From Nocardia altamirensis NBRC 108246 (lineage in GTDB: Bacteria > Actinomycetota > Actinomycetes > Mycobacteriales > Mycobacteriaceae), in the NCBI RefSeq assembly GCF_001612685.1, contig NZ_BDAY01000003.1:186001-250000 (forward strand): a stretch of 64,000 nucleotides of DNA. The letters run 5' to 3'. Below are positions 26,090 to 35,254 of the stretch, one piece after another (the first letter of the stretch is position 1; every line of letters starts with the position of its first letter). Below the pieces are notes generated by a model. That model did no database searches. It was not told where the DNA came from and saw nothing but the letters and a program-made list of their open reading frames with translations. The position numbers and the translations under genes were made by a program.

Positions 26090-27142
26090 ATGCCTGCATA
26101 TGGAATGCCCGGCGTCGGCACCAGTCGGCGTGCCGCGCGAATTCTCGGCGTGATCGCGACGGTGCTGGCCATGGTCGTTGCGCTCGGCTGGCACTGGGGC
26201 AGTACCGCCCGCGAATCGCAGGACATGCGAATCCAGTTGCGCACCAACCGGATCGGTGATGGTGTCGTGCACGGCGCTGAGGTGCGGTTGAACGGGGTCA
26301 CGGTGGGCAGTGTCACGGACATCGCGGCCAAGCCCGGCGGTCAGCAGCTGATCATGGTGTCGCTGAACCCCGCCCAGCTGTTCGGCCTCACCGACAGTTT
26401 CGATGTCGACTACGCACCGTCCAATCTGTTCGGCATCAGCGAGATCACGCTGAAACGGCGCAGCGGCGGTTCAGCATTGCGCAACGGTGCGCTGGTCGAC
26501 CTCACCGCAGCGGGTCGGGTCAATGACGTCACGATGGGGAATCTGTTGCGCGCGTTGTCGGTCAACGCCTCGGATGTGCTCACCCCGGAGATGACCGAAC
26601 TGCTCAACCGCGCCTCAGCCGACCTCACCGCATTCACGCCGATGATTCAAGCGGTGGTGAATGTCAGTCGCGCGGTGGCCGATACCCAGCGATACCCGCC
26701 GTCGTTTCTCATCGAGCAGTACGCGTCGTTCTTCAACGGGGTGTCGAAGTTCGCCGACGGCACCATCCGGCTGGTCTACGAGGTCTACAGCATCAACGTA
26801 TTGCGCAATGACCGTGCGCGTTTCGACGTCGGTGTCGGCCTGGTGGTGGACGACCTGTTTCCGTTGATCTCGAAGCTCGGTTGGACCGCGAAGGATCACC
26901 TCACCGCCTATTCGGACGCGTTCACCACCTTGTTGAACCAACTGGCGCAGATGGTTCCGAACCCGGCGCAGAGCAGCGCGGACATCACCGAACTGCTGAA
27001 CCGGCTGAACCTGGCTTTCCGGGATACACCGGAAGGGCCTGAGCTAGGCCTCGCGGTCACGCTGCGTGGGATCCCTGGACTGGCGGTGCCGCTACTCGGC
27101 GGGCACGCACTGCCGAGCGCCGAGGCGGGAGGTCCGCGATGA
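26090..27142 (+). CDS. mceA: Mce-family substrate-binding protein, MceA position
   Basis: A 350-residue protein with an N-terminal membrane anchor (residues 17-38), an MCE/MlaD domain (GAEVRLNGVTVGSVTDI) and the long helical Mce C-terminal domain. MCE domains form ring or needle assemblies that carry lipids across the cell envelope. Its stop overlaps the MceB start. Confidence 0.9.
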   Translation: MPAYGMPGVGTSRRAARILGVIATVLAMVVALGWHWGSTARESQDMRIQLRTNRIGDGVVHGAEVRLNGVTVGSVTDIAAKPGGQQLIMVSLNPAQLFGLTDSFDVDYAPSNLFGISEITLKRRSGGSALRNGALVDLTAAGRVNDVTMGNLLRALSVNASDVLTPEMTELLNRASADLTAFTPMIQAVVNVSRAVADTQRYPPSFLIEQYASFFNGVSKFADGTIRLVYEVYSINVLRNDRARFDVGVGLVVDDLFPLISKLGWTAKDHLTAYSDAFTTLLNQLAQMVPNPAQSSADITELLNRLNLAFRDTPEGPELGLAVTLRGIPGLAVPLLGGHALPSAEAGGPR

Positions 27143-28158
27143 AAGACAAGTTGTCCATCCGCGGGATAGCTTGGCGCTTCGCGATTTTCGGCGCTGCCAT
27201 GATCGCGTTGCTGGTAGGTGTCGTACAAGCGATTCAGCGACCGGTCGCAGGCGACAACCGCGCTTTCGACGCGCTGTTCACCGACGCCAGTGGACTGAAG
27301 ACCGGTGACGATGTGCGGATGTTCGGGGTGGCGGTCGGCAAGGTGACCGCGATTTCCCTCGACGGCACCCAAGCACGGGTTCGGTTCAGGGTGCACAGCG
27401 ACCGGCCGGTGTACGACACGAGCCGATTGGCGATCCGCTATCAGAACCTGACCGGTCAGCGCTATCTCGACGTCAAGCAACCGGACAAGGTAGGCACACC
27501 TGTCGCTGCGGGCGAGACCATCGGAACCGACCACACCACAGGGTCTTTCGATATCACCGGCCTGTTCAACGGTATGGAACCGATATTGCAGGAATTCTCC
27601 CCCGAGGCGGTGAACCAGCTGTCGGTGAACGCGCTCGCGGTATTGGAGGGCGACGGCAGCCGGGTCGGCGCGACCCTGCAGGCGATCGGGACGCTGAGCG
27701 CCCATGTGACCGATCGACAGGCCGTTATCTCGGTGCTGCTGCGCAACTTCGAGCAGATTGCCGACCAGATCGGCGGCCGCTCACCGGAAGCCGCCATCTT
27801 GATCAAAGGCATCTCCGACGTCTTCGTGAACCTGCAGAAACAGTTCGACGGACTGATGGACGCCGTCGAGGTCGCACCGCCGGTGCTCGGCGCGATCAAC
27901 GGCCTGCTGGGGACGCTCGGCTTCACCCATCCCACCAACCCGGACCTGGACACCGACCTGCGCCTGCTGTTTCCTGACCCGGCGGTCGCGCTCGACACAC
28001 TGGGCAAACTGCCAGGCCTGCTGCAAGCACTGGCTGCGCACATCCCAGCCAAGGCCGACGGCGTCGACCTCACCTGCACCCACGGTCAGGCGGAGGTTCC
28101 TGCTGCGGTGGCGGTTTTGATTCGAGGACAAAGGATCTCGATATGCAACAACGGCTGA
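27139..28158 (+). CDS. mceB: Mce-family protein, MceB position
   Basis: A 339-residue Mce protein. It has an N-terminal transmembrane segment, an MCE domain with GLKTGDDVRMFGVAVGKVTA and a helical C-terminal domain ending in a short cysteine-containing tail. It overlaps both neighbours, showing tight coupling. Confidence 0.9.
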   Translation: MKDKLSIRGIAWRFAIFGAAMIALLVGVVQAIQRPVAGDNRAFDALFTDASGLKTGDDVRMFGVAVGKVTAISLDGTQARVRFRVHSDRPVYDTSRLAIRYQNLTGQRYLDVKQPDKVGTPVAAGETIGTDHTTGSFDITGLFNGMEPILQEFSPEAVNQLSVNALAVLEGDGSRVGATLQAIGTLSAHVTDRQAVISVLLRNFEQIADQIGGRSPEAAILIKGISDVFVNLQKQFDGLMDAVEVAPPVLGAINGLLGTLGFTHPTNPDLDTDLRLLFPDPAVALDTLGKLPGLLQALAAHIPAKADGVDLTCTHGQAEVPAAVAVLIRGQRISICNNG

Positions 28159-29186
28159 GGACCTTGCTCCGCCGGGCGACCGATCTCGCGCTCGGCAACG
28201 ACCGGCACGAGGGCGCGGCGCGGCGCAGGCAGCTGGTGCTCGGCATCGGCGGCCTGGTGGTTGTCGTGCTCATGATGGCGGTCAGCGCGATCATCTATGT
28301 CCTGCCGATCGGCAAGTCGACCTACACCGCCGAGCTGACCGAAGCAGGCTCGATCCAAGCGGGCGACGACGTCCGCATCGCGGGTATCTCGGTAGGTTCG
28401 GTGCGATCGCTGGAACTGCAGGAAGATTCGGTCCGGATGACCTTCACCGTCGATCGGAATGTCTTCCTCGGTGACCGGAGCACGCTCGACATCCGAATGC
28501 TCACCGCGATCGGCGGACACTATGTCGCCGTCTTCTCCGCGGGCACCGCGCCGCTCGGTTCGACGCCGATCCCCGCGGACCGGGTACGACTGCCCTACAG
28601 CCTGACCAAAGCGTTGCAGGAATCCGATCGTCCGCTCGCGGCGATCGACGGAGATACGTTGCGCCGCAACATCGCTGCCCTCACCGCGGCGATGGAGAAG
28701 AGCCCGGGCTCGATCCAGCAGCTGACCGATGCCATGGCCTCGTTCGTCGATGTCGTCAACCGGCAGAACCGGGATGTGCATCGCGCGTTGGACGTAGCCG
28801 AGGAATACGTGCGCCTGCTCGGGCAGTCTCGCCAGGTCATCGGGGCGATGCTGACGAAGATCGGCGTGATGGAAACGACCGTCCTCGGCCGCCGTGGTGA
28901 AGTGCTCGAAGCGCTGCGGGTGGTCACCGAGTTGCTCTCGCGGATCGCGGCGATCGAACCGGCCTGGCGCACCCACCTGGAGCCGTTGGCGGACAAGCTG
29001 GTCGAGTCCTACCCGGACTTGCAGCGGCTCGGTGACCGGCTGGGCACGGTCGCCACCTCGATCCATGAGATCGGCACTCGGCTGATGAGTTTGGCGGGCC
29101 CACAAGGTGGCCTCACCATAGACCAGTCAGGCCAGACGATTTCGGCGCCGACGATCTGCGTGCCGACGCCGGGCAGGGGCTGCTGA
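28143..29186 (+). CDS. mceC: Mce-family protein, MceC position
   Basis: A 347-residue Mce protein with a membrane anchor at about residues 33-57, the MCE signature IQAGDDVRIAGISVGSVRSL and a helical tail ending near a cysteine. The start lies 16 bases inside mceB. Confidence 0.9.
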   Translation: MQQRLRTLLRRATDLALGNDRHEGAARRRQLVLGIGGLVVVVLMMAVSAIIYVLPIGKSTYTAELTEAGSIQAGDDVRIAGISVGSVRSLELQEDSVRMTFTVDRNVFLGDRSTLDIRMLTAIGGHYVAVFSAGTAPLGSTPIPADRVRLPYSLTKALQESDRPLAAIDGDTLRRNIAALTAAMEKSPGSIQQLTDAMASFVDVVNRQNRDVHRALDVAEEYVRLLGQSRQVIGAMLTKIGVMETTVLGRRGEVLEALRVVTELLSRIAAIEPAWRTHLEPLADKLVESYPDLQRLGDRLGTVATSIHEIGTRLMSLAGPQGGLTIDQSGQTISAPTICVPTPGRGC

Positions 29187-30280
29187 TGTTGCGAAAGTTC
29201 CTCGCGTCCCGAGGTTTCGTGTCGATTCTCGGTGGGGTGCTCGCCGCGGTTGTCGCCGCGGCGGCGGCCTTCGTGCTGCTCGAACCGACGAAGAAGGCGA
29301 TCGGCTACTGCGCGATCATGCCCGACGCCATCGGTCTCTACACCGGCAACGACGTCACGATGCGCGGCATGAAGATCGGCACGGTGACCGGCATTCGCCC
29401 CGAAGGACTCGGTGTGCGAGTCGATTTCGAGGTCGACGCGGCACATCCGTTGCGCGGCGCGGCGAGCGCGGCGACCGTGTCCGACACCATCGTCGCCGAC
29501 CGAGATCTTGCCGTGCTCGGCACCAAAGGTGGCGCGGACTGGAATTCCGGCGTCTGCGTCACCAAGACCGCCACGCCGAAGAGCCTCACCCGGACCTTCA
29601 ACGCCTTGTCCAAGGTCGCCGACGAACTCCAGGGCGGTGACGATCCCGCTCAGCGAGACCGGATCAAGCAGGCGGTCACCCAGTTCGACAAGGCGACCGC
29701 GGGCAACGGACCGAAATTCAACGACATCATTCAGCAGCTGGCCGCCGCGCTGCGCCAACCCGACGCTGCGATCAGCAACATCGGATCGCTGATCGACCGG
29801 CTCAACGAGCTGTCGGCCAGTGTGGCGAACGGCTGGGGCAATCTGCGGCAGATGCTCGACGGTTTCGCGCCGATCCTGCAGACCGTCAACGACGTGTGGG
29901 GGCAGGTCGTCGAGATCGTCAACTCGATCGTGACGATCCTGCCGTGGTTCAACGACATCACCACCAAATACGGCGGCCCCCTCTTGCGGCTGCTCGACGA
30001 TTCGGTGCCCTACCTTCACCTGCTCAGCGCCAACGTCGGCAGCGTGCAGCAACTCATCGACATGGTGCCTGCGATCGCCGAATTGTTCCGCACGGTAACC
30101 GATCCGGCGACACAGCGGCTTGCCGTCAGTTACGCACCGCCGAAAGTGACGCTCGCACAGGCGGATGCGAATCAGGTGTGTGCGGCTATCAACGCGATCG
30201 CTCCTGGTCGCTGCCCGGATCCGGCGGGCATGGCGAAGGTGGATCTGGTGTCGTTCGTTCTGACAATGGGGGGTGTGTGA
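29186..30280 (+). CDS. mceD: Mce-family protein, MceD position
   Basis: A 364-residue Mce protein with an N-terminal anchor (residues 10-32), MCE segment LYTGNDVTMRGMKIGTVTGI and the long helical domain. One-base overlaps join it to mceC and mceE. Confidence 0.9.
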   Translation: MLRKFLASRGFVSILGGVLAAVVAAAAAFVLLEPTKKAIGYCAIMPDAIGLYTGNDVTMRGMKIGTVTGIRPEGLGVRVDFEVDAAHPLRGAASAATVSDTIVADRDLAVLGTKGGADWNSGVCVTKTATPKSLTRTFNALSKVADELQGGDDPAQRDRIKQAVTQFDKATAGNGPKFNDIIQQLAAALRQPDAAISNIGSLIDRLNELSASVANGWGNLRQMLDGFAPILQTVNDVWGQVVEIVNSIVTILPWFNDITTKYGGPLLRLLDDSVPYLHLLSANVGSVQQLIDMVPAIAELFRTVTDPATQRLAVSYAPPKVTLAQADANQVCAAINAIAPGRCPDPAGMAKVDLVSFVLTMGGV

Positions 30281-31347
30281 TGAACCGCTGGCGGCGAGTG
30301 TTCGCGACGGTTGCGCTCGGACAGGCAGCGTTGCTCGGGGTGGCCGGTTGCGCCGTTGACCCGGCCCGATTGACCCTGCCGGGGGCGGGCGTGACGGGTC
30401 CCATCTATCCGATCCACATTCAGTTCAGCGATGCGTTGAATCTGCCGTCGCGCGCGAAGGTAGTGGCCAACGGCGCCAGGGTCGGCCAGCTCGACCGGCT
30501 CTCCGTCAACGATCCGTCGACCACCGGTAAGGGCTATGCCATCGCGGATATCGTTATCCAGCAGGCGATTACGCTGCCTGCGGGCACCAAGGTGCAGCTG
30601 CGGCAAGACACCGTGCTCGGCGACATCTATATCTCGCTCGACACCACCGTGCCCGGTGACGGCAGGACGCTCGCGCCCGGTGCGACGATTCCGGTCGGGC
30701 AGACCGAACCCGCGTTGCAGATCGAGGATGTGATCGCGGGGCTGGCGACCTTCGTCTCGGGTGGCGCACTGCGGTCGGCGCAGGACATCGTCGAGCAGGT
30801 CAATGCCGCGCTGCCGAAGGAGCCCGCCGAGACCGCGCGGATCGCGTCGGTCCTGAAGGACGACCTGATAGACGTGTCGACGCACCTGGACAAGGCGGAC
30901 GCGTTTCTCGATGCGATCTCGGCCAATGTCGCTGCTGTGCAGGACAATCGGGTCGCGCTCGGTGAACTGCTCACGCCAGAAGGAACGGAGACCATCACTC
31001 GGATCGCGGCCTCGCTCATTCAGGTGGTCGGTGTCGTCGGTGGGCTCGGCGGCGTCGCCCACGCCCTGGTCTGGATCGCGCCGCTGGCACACGCGGGTGA
31101 CGCTGCCGCACAGGCGTTCCTGCCGCTGGCGCTGGCCAATGGCCGCCCGCTGAACCTGAGTGCTCCGTCCAACCTGAATCGGCTGGTCGATGTGTTGCGC
31201 AACAAGCTGATTCCGTTCTTCGAACGCGGACCGAAGCTCGACATCCGCGGTGTAGAGATCGAAGAGTCCTCTGGCACAACGGTTCCCGCTGACCAGCAGG
31301 TCGACAAGATGATCGACACCCTGCGGATGATCGGAATGGTGCGATGA
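30280..31347 (+). CDS. mceE: Mce-family lipoprotein, MceE position
   Basis: A 355-residue Mce protein that starts MNRWRRVFATVALGQ and has a lipobox GVAGC, so it should be lipid-anchored, as is usual for MceE. The MCE domain has LPSRAKVVANGARVGQLDRL. The start is ATG at 30280, because a longer open frame upstream lies inside mceD and is not protein-like. Confidence 0.9.
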   Translation: MNRWRRVFATVALGQAALLGVAGCAVDPARLTLPGAGVTGPIYPIHIQFSDALNLPSRAKVVANGARVGQLDRLSVNDPSTTGKGYAIADIVIQQAITLPAGTKVQLRQDTVLGDIYISLDTTVPGDGRTLAPGATIPVGQTEPALQIEDVIAGLATFVSGGALRSAQDIVEQVNAALPKEPAETARIASVLKDDLIDVSTHLDKADAFLDAISANVAAVQDNRVALGELLTPEGTETITRIAASLIQVVGVVGGLGGVAHALVWIAPLAHAGDAAAQAFLPLALANGRPLNLSAPSNLNRLVDVLRNKLIPFFERGPKLDIRGVEIEESSGTTVPADQQVDKMIDTLRMIGMVR

Positions 31348-32309
31348 AAGTGCGTCTCGGTTCGCTGCTTTCGCTCGGCGCGATCGCGGCGATCTTCGTG
31401 CTCGGCACCGCGTACTTGACGTTTCAGGTCGCGCGGGTGGACTGGTTCGAGAAATACACCACCGTGTCGATGGAGATGGCCGACGCCGCCAACCTGGTGA
31501 CGCGGTCACCGGTGCTGCTGTCCGGTATTCGGGTCGGGCAGGTGACCGCCGTATCGAATGCGCCGAACGGGGTACGCATCGACCTGCGCATCGACCGCGA
31601 CTACCGGATTCCGGTCGACAGCACCGTCACCGTCGAGCACCTGTCCGCCCTCGGCGAGCCATATTTGGAGTTCCAGCCAACACGGATCGGTGGACCGTAT
31701 CTGGTGGATGGTCAGCGCGTGCGCGCCGACGCGATCCGCATGCCGGTCTCGATCCCGGAGATGGCCAGCACCGTCACCTCGTTGCTGCAGCAGTTCGATC
31801 CGAAAGCGATCAAGTCACTGATCCAGACCTTTTCCACGACGCTGAACGGCACCGATGCGCTGGTTCCCGAACTCGCCAGGGGTTCGGACCTGCTGGCCGC
31901 CACGCTGCTCAGCCGCTCCCCGCAGCTCAGCGCCATCCTGGCCAACGCCCAAGTGCCTGGGCCTGACGTCGCCAAAGCCGGTGCGGATATGGCGGCGGCC
32001 GGTCCGAAATGGGCGGAGTTCGGCGTCAAGGTCACCGACGTCGTCGGCTCGATCGAGACGCTGCTGAACGCCAGGCCCGTGCCCGAGGCATACACCACCG
32101 GAACCGGTTTGCTCCCGTTCCTCGGCGAGCTGATCGACTACATCGGCCGGATCGGTCCTGATGCACAGCAGTTGTTCCCACTGTTCGCGCCGCTGGCAGC
32201 GCGCGCAGCCAGCAGCTTTGGTGGCATCGATCTTTCCGCGCTCATCACGCAGGCGTTGCACGGGGTCGGCCCGGACGGCTCGCTGCGACTACAGATCAAC
32301 CTCAAGTGA
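31344..32309 (+). CDS. mceF: Mce-family protein, MceF position
   Basis: A 321-residue Mce protein with an N-terminal anchor (residues 6-27), MCE segment VTRSPVLLSGIRVGQVTAV and a helical tail. It overlaps mceE by four bases and closes the six-gene Mce set. Confidence 0.9.
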   Translation: MKVRLGSLLSLGAIAAIFVLGTAYLTFQVARVDWFEKYTTVSMEMADAANLVTRSPVLLSGIRVGQVTAVSNAPNGVRIDLRIDRDYRIPVDSTVTVEHLSALGEPYLEFQPTRIGGPYLVDGQRVRADAIRMPVSIPEMASTVTSLLQQFDPKAIKSLIQTFSTTLNGTDALVPELARGSDLLAATLLSRSPQLSAILANAQVPGPDVAKAGADMAAAGPKWAEFGVKVTDVVGSIETLLNARPVPEAYTTGTGLLPFLGELIDYIGRIGPDAQQLFPLFAPLAARAASSFGGIDLSALITQALHGVGPDGSLRLQINLK

Positions 32310-32349
32310 CTCGGACCCCGCCTGGCGCGGCGCTAAACGTGGAGTGGGT

Positions 32350-32976
32350 ATGGCTGAAGAACCAGGTGTAGGTATTGCCGAGATCCGCAAAGGCTCGCGA
32401 CCAGCGGGCGCTGCGGAATCGGCCTCGCCGAGGACGCCGAAATCAGGAACCGGGGGAGCGGTCTCGATCCCCATCGCCACCCTGATCCAGACGGCGGCAA
32501 TCGCGGTGCTGGTCATCGTGGTTTGCGTATTGTGCGGTTTCCTCTGGTCGGCCCGTGGCGATCTCGCCGACCACAACGACAGGGCCGCAGCCGATAAGAA
32601 GGCCGAGCAGGTCGCCACCGACTACGCGGTCGGCGCGGCCGCGGTCAACTACCAGGACATCAACGCCTGGGTCGGCAAGCTGAAAGCCGGCACCGCACCA
32701 CAATTGGCGAACAAGTTCGATGCGACAGCGCCCAAGCTACAACAGATCCTGGTATCGCTGAAGTGGACCTCCACGGCAACGCCGATCGCCGCGAAGGTGA
32801 TGTCCACCGAAAACGGCCTCTACAGGGTGAATGTGTTCATCAACGTGAGCTCCACGAACGCGCAGAGCCCGGAGGGTGCACAGACGACGGTGACCTACAA
32901 CGTCACGCTCGACAAGAACGCGAGCTGGCAGATCACCGACGTCGGTGGAGTGGGTGGCGCACTTCCGCTGAAGTAG
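32350..32976 (+). CDS. Mce-associated membrane protein (Mas)
   Basis: A 208-residue protein: a cytosolic basic leader of about 45 residues, one membrane helix (IPIATLIQTAAIAVLVIVV), then an extracytoplasmic NTF2-like domain ending VTLDKNASWQITDVGG. This is the standard layout of Mas proteins found after mceF. They are thought to stabilise the transporter. ATG at 32350 follows GGAG. Confidence 0.85.
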   Translation: MAEEPGVGIAEIRKGSRPAGAAESASPRTPKSGTGGAVSIPIATLIQTAAIAVLVIVVCVLCGFLWSARGDLADHNDRAAADKKAEQVATDYAVGAAAVNYQDINAWVGKLKAGTAPQLANKFDATAPKLQQILVSLKWTSTATPIAAKVMSTENGLYRVNVFINVSSTNAQSPEGAQTTVTYNVTLDKNASWQITDVGGVGGALPLK

Positions 32977-33011
32977 TCAGTCGCCCGGTCTTGTTGAGAC
33001 CTCGGTGTTGG

Positions 33012-33101
33012 CTATTCGTTATGAACAGGGCGCACGGCGAGCTGTTCGGCGATCCAGCTGACATCAGTGCGTTGCGTAGCGACGGTCTCGACGTTCTGCA
33101 A
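33012..33101 (-). pseudogene. C-terminal fragment of a Doc-type toxin gene
   Basis: On the minus strand the last 29 codons (VETVATQRTDVSWIAEQLAV then RPVHNE and TAG) match the C-terminus of the Doc protein at 36936-37304 almost residue for residue. Upstream of codon 30 the similarity stops and there is no Doc core. It lies in the 333-base gap after the mce operon. Confidence 0.8.
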
Positions 33102-33171
33102 GGCCAACGCAGGCACCGTCGCGGCAATCGCACTGGTTCTGTGGATCCGCACTGGTTGCGGGTTGCTAGAA

Positions 33172-33222
33172 CGAGTGCGGATCTGTAGAAGGGGTGCGGA
33201 TGCCGAGAAGGGGTGCGGCACA
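33172..33222. repeat. short direct repeats (GAAGGGGTGCGG)
   Basis: Two copies of GAAGGGGTGCGG and a third partial one (GAGTGCGGAT) lie about 20 bases apart just beyond the Doc fragment. No function is apparent. Confidence 0.5.
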
Positions 33223-33309
33223 GAATGGGCGCGGAGTCCTGCCCTGCCGCCGAATGGCCCTCGCCGGGCTGGGGACTGAACCGTCAGCGGCTCAGCCGCC
33301 GGCCACGAA

Positions 33310-33834
33310 TCATCGAGGACCTCGAGCCGATAGCGGTCCTGGTACTTGTGGCAGCTCGGTGGGGCCGCCTTTGTCGATCTCGGCTTGGACGGCTTCGGGG
33401 GAGTAGAACAGGTCGTGACCGAACTTCTCGCCCAGTACTCGACCGGCGTAGTGCGACATCCGCAGGCCGGTGAGCATCGGTCGGTGGTAGACGGCGAGGT
33501 GGGTGATCTTGCCGTCGTCGCCGCGGGTGAAGGCCGTGACCCCGCGCATGACCTCCCCGCCGAAGACAGTCAACTCCCAATCCATATAGGTGCGAGAGCC
33601 ATTGGTGGCCTGATGGGTGAACCGTTGGGACTCGTACACCTTGCTGACAATGCCCAGCAGGTAGGAGACGGCGTCGCGGCCGTGTACCGGGCGGGTCATC
33701 ACCATCGGCACCTCGAAGACGATGTCCTCGGCGAAGGTTTTGGCGAATTCCTCCTGCGCGCGTGCCGCCCATGCTGCGGCGTAGTCCGACTCCGTCGGTT
33801 CGGTGTCGGTGCTGGTTTCGTTTGCTGTGGTCAT
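33310..33834 (-). CDS. SnoaL-like/NTF2-fold protein
   Basis: A 174-residue protein with the cone-shaped SnoaL pattern: an N-terminal helix followed by FAEDIVFEVPMVMTRPVHG, a central helix VSYLLGIVSKVYES and strands containing YMDWELTVFGGEVMRGVTAF. Members include ketosteroid isomerase-like enzymes and cyclases, and the activity here is unknown. ATG at 33834 has AAGGAG upstream. It is co-directional with the START-domain gene that follows upstream. Confidence 0.82.
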   Translation of the reverse strand: MTTANETSTDTEPTESDYAAAWAARAQEEFAKTFAEDIVFEVPMVMTRPVHGRDAVSYLLGIVSKVYESQRFTHQATNGSRTYMDWELTVFGGEVMRGVTAFTRGDDGKITHLAVYHRPMLTGLRMSHYAGRVLGEKFGHDLFYSPEAVQAEIDKGGPTELPQVPGPLSARGPR

Positions 33835-33925
33835 CGAAACTCCTTGTGTTCGTTGGGGTCCAAGGCTTTGACGGGACTGCTGAGCTCGGCTGGGTTGATG
33901 TGAGCCGAGTTCGGATGCGCCGTGG

Positions 33926-34413
33926 TCAGGTGTGCGAGCGTCGGTCCGTGGTCGTCAGGTCGGCGCGTTCGGCCGCGCGGATGAGGCGCTCGGCGACGGC
34001 CCGGATGATCATCCGATTGATGAACAGTGCCATCGGCCTGCGCCGGGCAGTGGACTCCGCTTGAACGATCCGGTCCAGTGCAGGTAGGTGCCGCCGTCGC
34101 GGGTCGGTGTGAAGGTCACCTCGGCCGTGTAGTCCCGTACCGGCTGGAAGGGGCCGGTGAATCGATAGACGTGCCTGCGGTCTTGCTCGTATTCGATGGT
34201 CTCTTCACGGAGAAACAGCGGCCACAGGCCGACTTTGCGGATCGCGCCGAGCCCGCCTGGCTCGGGATAGCCCTGCCGGTCCCAGCTCGATTGCATGAGA
34301 ACCGGTTTCGACCACCGCGGCCAGTTGGCGCCATCGGTCTCGAGCGCGAACAGTTTTTCCGGTGGTGCGCTGCTGATGCGGTTGATCTCGAACGAAAGCC
34401 TGTCGCGTGACAT
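33926..34413 (-). pseudogene. SRPBCC (START-like) gene with a frameshift near its 3' end
   Basis: From ATG at 34413 the frame reads as a START-like protein (LSFEINRISSAPPEKLFALE, then DYTAEVTFTPTRDGGTYLHW). It passes into GSFKRSPLPGAG and stops at 34009. In the -1 frame from about 34050 a natural ending continues: RRPMALFINRMIIRAVAERL, then IRAAERADL, to a stop at 33926. The C-terminal amphipathic helix typical of the family lies in this second frame. Either a real frameshift mutation or a sequence error. Confidence 0.65.
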
Positions 34414-34524
34414 GTGGTTCCTCCATGCGGTGGTGGCGGAGCGGAGCAAACGGAGATGGCCGATCGCAGAGGTCGACCTCGGTGCCGAGTGGTGCGGGAT
34501 CTCGTCACCAGAAATATACAATCA

Positions 34525-34537
34525 TGTATTTAATACA
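34525..34537. promoter_or_regulatory. TetR operator candidate TGTATT-T-AATACA
   Basis: A perfect 13-base palindrome lies between the divergent START-like gene and the TetR gene, 19 bases before the TetR start. It sits within an AT-rich patch likely to hold both promoters. Its position fits autoregulation. Confidence 0.55.
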
Positions 34538-34555
34538 AGACTGTACACTTTGGTG

Positions 34556-35254
34556 GTGAGCACGCAACCAGCCAACGATGAGACGGCCATCACTGACCTG
34601 CCCGCGCGGCCGTTGTCGCGCAAGCGACGCCAAACTCGGGAGCGGCTGTTGGGTGCCGCGTTGGATGCGTTCGCCGAACGGGGGTTCCATGCGAGCTCGG
34701 TGGAAGACATCTGCGAGCGGGCGGGCATGACGCGCGGTGGCTTCTACGGCAACTTCTCTTCCAAGGAGGAGCTGTTCCTTGCGCTCTACGAGCAGCAAAA
34801 CGCCCATCTCGTCGACGCGATTCGCGCGACACCGCTGACGAATAGCGCGACGGTGCAGGATGCTGTTCCGGCGTTCCTCGAGACGCTGCCGCAGGATCGT
34901 CGGTGGCATCTGGTCAACGCCGAGTTCGCCCTGCATGCCCTGCGTGATCCCGCCGCAGCCGCCGTCCTCGTGCAGGCCACCACGCGCCTGCGTGCTCAAT
35001 TCAGCAGGCGCATCGACGACGTACTGAGCGAGGCAGGGTTAGAGCTCACCGTGCCCGCCGACATCATCGTCCGCTGGCTGTTCGCCGTCCGCAATGGTGG
35101 CCTCACCCAGGCCTACCTCGAGCCAGAACTCCTGCGCCCCAACGAGTTACTCGACCAACTCGCTCAACTGCTGCTGACCGTAGTCACCCGCGCGACCGAC
35201 AACGATCACCGTGCCCGACCGGAACCGGTTTCCGATGGCAGCTGCGGTGGATAG
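34556..35254 (+). CDS. TetR-family transcriptional regulator
   Basis: A 232-residue regulator. The N-terminal HTH (RERLLGAALDAFAERGFHAS, then SVEDICERAGMTRGGFYGNF) is typical, followed by a helical ligand domain. Several GTG codons cluster at 34553-34556. I chose 34556. Its 3' end overlaps the convergent hydrolase gene by 49 bases. A palindrome just upstream suggests it controls itself and the divergent START/SnoaL genes. Confidence 0.85.
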   Translation: MSTQPANDETAITDLPARPLSRKRRQTRERLLGAALDAFAERGFHASSVEDICERAGMTRGGFYGNFSSKEELFLALYEQQNAHLVDAIRATPLTNSATVQDAVPAFLETLPQDRRWHLVNAEFALHALRDPAAAAVLVQATTRLRAQFSRRIDDVLSEAGLELTVPADIIVRWLFAVRNGGLTQAYLEPELLRPNELLDQLAQLLLTVVTRATDNDHRARPEPVSDGSCGG

